Positions 5,833-6,819 of a stretch of 6,819 nucleotides of DNA are shown here, piece after piece. This stretch comes from Anaerolineaceae bacterium (GTDB taxonomy: Bacteria > Chloroflexota > Anaerolineae > Anaerolineales > Anaerolineaceae), in the NCBI GenBank assembly GCA_028714615.1, contig JAQTMA010000222.1, forward strand, positions 1-6,819, read 5' to 3'. A model generated the notes under the pieces. It made no database searches, was not told the DNA's origin, and saw nothing but the letters and a program-made list of their open reading frames with translations. Position 1 is the first letter of the stretch. The number at the start of each line of letters is the position of its first letter. Position numbers and translations under genes: made by a program.

Positions 5833-6543
5833 CATGCTCACCGGATTGAAATTCGTGTCCCGATCATAATAGTCCTCGCTCTCCACGCGCTTCAAGTAGT
5901 TCACCACCAGGTACGTCAACGGCGTCGCCAGGGTTTCGTAGGCCACTTTGAACAGCCATTGCGACAGCACCGTCGTCCCGATTTGAGCCGGGGAAAGCAT
6001 CCCCGAGAATGCAATCGTTATAAACACCGCCGAATCGGCGCCCTCACCCACGATTGTGGAAGAGATCGTGCGCAGCCACAGGAATCTGCCTTGCGTCCTC
6101 ACTTTTAGCCTGGCCAACACGTAGGCATTGAGGAATTCGCCCACCAGGTAGGCGCAAAAGGACGCAACCAGCAGCCGCGGGGTGAAGCCCAGCACCGCCT
6201 GGTAAGCTTGCTGCGCTTGCGCCGCGTCGCCGAAACTGCCGATCGACCAGAAGGGAGCCGCCGGCAGCGCCCCCCCGATCCAGATGGCCAAAACCGCCAG
6301 CAGGTTGCAGAAGAATCCCGTCCAGATCACCCGGCGGGCGTGGGCGTAGCCGTACACCTCGGTCAGGATATCGCCGAAGATGTAGGCCACCGGGAACAGC
6401 ACCACCGCCGCCGGCAGCACCATCCCGCCGATGCGCACCAGCTTGACCGCGATGATGTTAGAAACGATCAGCGTGGTGACGAATACCGCCGTCACCAACG
6501 GCAGCCACCGGTACGTTTTGCGCGGTACCCCCGCTTCAGGCAT
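5830..6543 (-). CDS. yhhQ: Queuosine precursor (preQ0/preQ1) transporter, VUT family
   Basis: Inner-membrane importer of 7-deazaguanine queuosine precursors; family members such as E. coli YhhQ take up preQ0 and preQ1. From the ATG at 6543 it is 237 aa with about six membrane helices. Family signatures, in this numbering, are LFPVAYIFGDILTEVYGYAHARRVIW (beginning at residue 49; FGD and TEVYGY are the most diagnostic parts) and GEFLNAYVLARLKV at about 135. STIVGEGADSAVFI follows at about 162, QWLFKVAYETLATPLTYLVV at about 195, and the C-terminal tail has D-x-x-TNFNP. All are intact. A GTG at 6561 would add six residues but has no ribosome-binding site, while the ATG has AGG 12 nt upstream; start certainty is moderate. 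The ATG overlaps the queF stop by 8 nt, so the two are surely cotranscribed. The stop codon lies in an octamer repeat. Confidence 0.93.
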   Translation of the reverse strand: MPEAGVPRKTYRWLPLVTAVFVTTLIVSNIIAVKLVRIGGMVLPAAVVLFPVAYIFGDILTEVYGYAHARRVIWTGFFCNLLAVLAIWIGGALPAAPFWSIGSFGDAAQAQQAYQAVLGFTPRLLVASFCAYLVGEFLNAYVLARLKVRTQGRFLWLRTISSTIVGEGADSAVFITIAFSGMLSPAQIGTTVLSQWLFKVAYETLATPLTYLVVNYLKRVESEDYYDRDTNFNPVSM

Positions 6544-6819
6544 GCCGGTCTTCGTCCTCACCGCTGGCGGCCAACTGAACCGGCGGCTGGCTGCGCTTCA
6601 TCCATTGCTCGCGCGCAGCGGGGGTTTTGGTGTACTCGGCTTGCACGGTAATGCCGATCCCCCCACGAACGTTGAAGAGGCCGGTCACCTGACACCAGTG
6701 CGGCTCAAGGGTTTTGACCAGGTCATCGAGGATCAGGTTAACCACATGCTCGTGGAACGCGCCTTCGTTGCGGTACGACCACAGATATAACTTGAAGGAC
6801 TTCGATTCGACCACTTTCG
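6536..6819 (-). CDS. queF: NADPH-dependent preQ0 reductase QueF, C-terminal part, cut by window edge
   Basis: QueF reduces the nitrile of 7-cyano-7-deazaguanine (preQ0) to the amine preQ1 using NADPH, in queuosine tRNA-modification synthesis; cytoplasmic. The N-terminus, with the catalytic Cys and Asp, lies beyond the right edge; 93 residues are visible and the GTG at 6814 is an internal Val. Seen are ESKSFKLYLWSYRNEG, whose E-S/L-K-S/A-x-K-L/Y-Y motif is the QueF signature for NADPH binding, then FHE (His codon 6752-6754; its Glu binds substrate in the B. subtilis enzyme). The FNVRGGIGI strand follows. The length and single-domain layout suggest the short, B. subtilis-like type. The C-terminus is slightly extended and charged (ASGEDEDRHA). 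It overlaps yhhQ by 8 nt, so import and reduction of preQ0 are encoded together. Whether the missing catalytic residues are present cannot be judged here. Confidence 0.93.
   Translation of the reverse strand, partial: KVVESKSFKLYLWSYRNEGAFHEHVVNLILDDLVKTLEPHWCQVTGLFNVRGGIGITVQAEYTKTPAAREQWMKRSQPPVQLAASGEDEDRHA

Noticed and set aside
6208..6651. A 147-codon plus-strand frame across yhhQ and queF
   Set aside because: Arg/His/Asp-rich low-complexity translation with no family match, opposite two clearly recognised genes.

Overview
This 6.8 kb, GC-rich window is densely coding and holds two gene blocks that face each other. The plus-strand block (1-5083) is a cell-envelope or exopolysaccharide sugar locus. 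The minus-strand block (5099-6819) holds housekeeping and small-protein genes. The protein types (the two GT4 subfamilies at 573 and 3863, a YegS-like lipid kinase set among glycosyltransferases, a Lys-rich miniprotein) resemble what I associate with Chloroflexota, especially Anaerolineae. That placement is family-level recollection, not a search result. There are no rRNA or tRNA genes, CRISPR arrays, insertion sequences or phage genes.

Plus block: the window opens inside wecB (UDP-GlcNAc 2-epimerase; C-terminal half only). A GT4 glycosyltransferase overlaps it by 14 nt, and a second GT4-like enzyme follows 12 nt later with an altered EX7E motif. After a 65-nt gap with a strong Shine-Dalgarno sequence comes a diacylglycerol/sphingosine-kinase-type lipid kinase, then a third GT4 enzyme 12 nt downstream. 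The likely logic is that WecB supplies UDP-ManNAc and several retaining glycosyltransferases build a glycan or glycolipid. The lipid kinase may prepare or recycle the lipid carrier. The last step is inference.

Minus block, in transcription order from the right edge: queF (partial; preQ0 reductase) overlaps yhhQ (preQ0/preQ1 importer of the VUT family), a compact queuosine salvage pair. Then comes a 260-bp non-coding stretch. It holds a degenerate 8-bp tandem repeat that reaches the yhhQ stop codon and a consensus TATAAT on the minus strand. Downstream are a 38-residue Lys/Gln/Glu-rich miniprotein and a 108-residue membrane protein, probably one transcript. The two blocks converge with only 15 nt between stop codons.

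Nothing here is clearly a new system. The items most worth a second look are the miniprotein/membrane-protein pair, the octamer repeat, the lipid kinase inside the glycosyltransferase cluster, and the glycosyltransferase lacking both EX7E glutamates.
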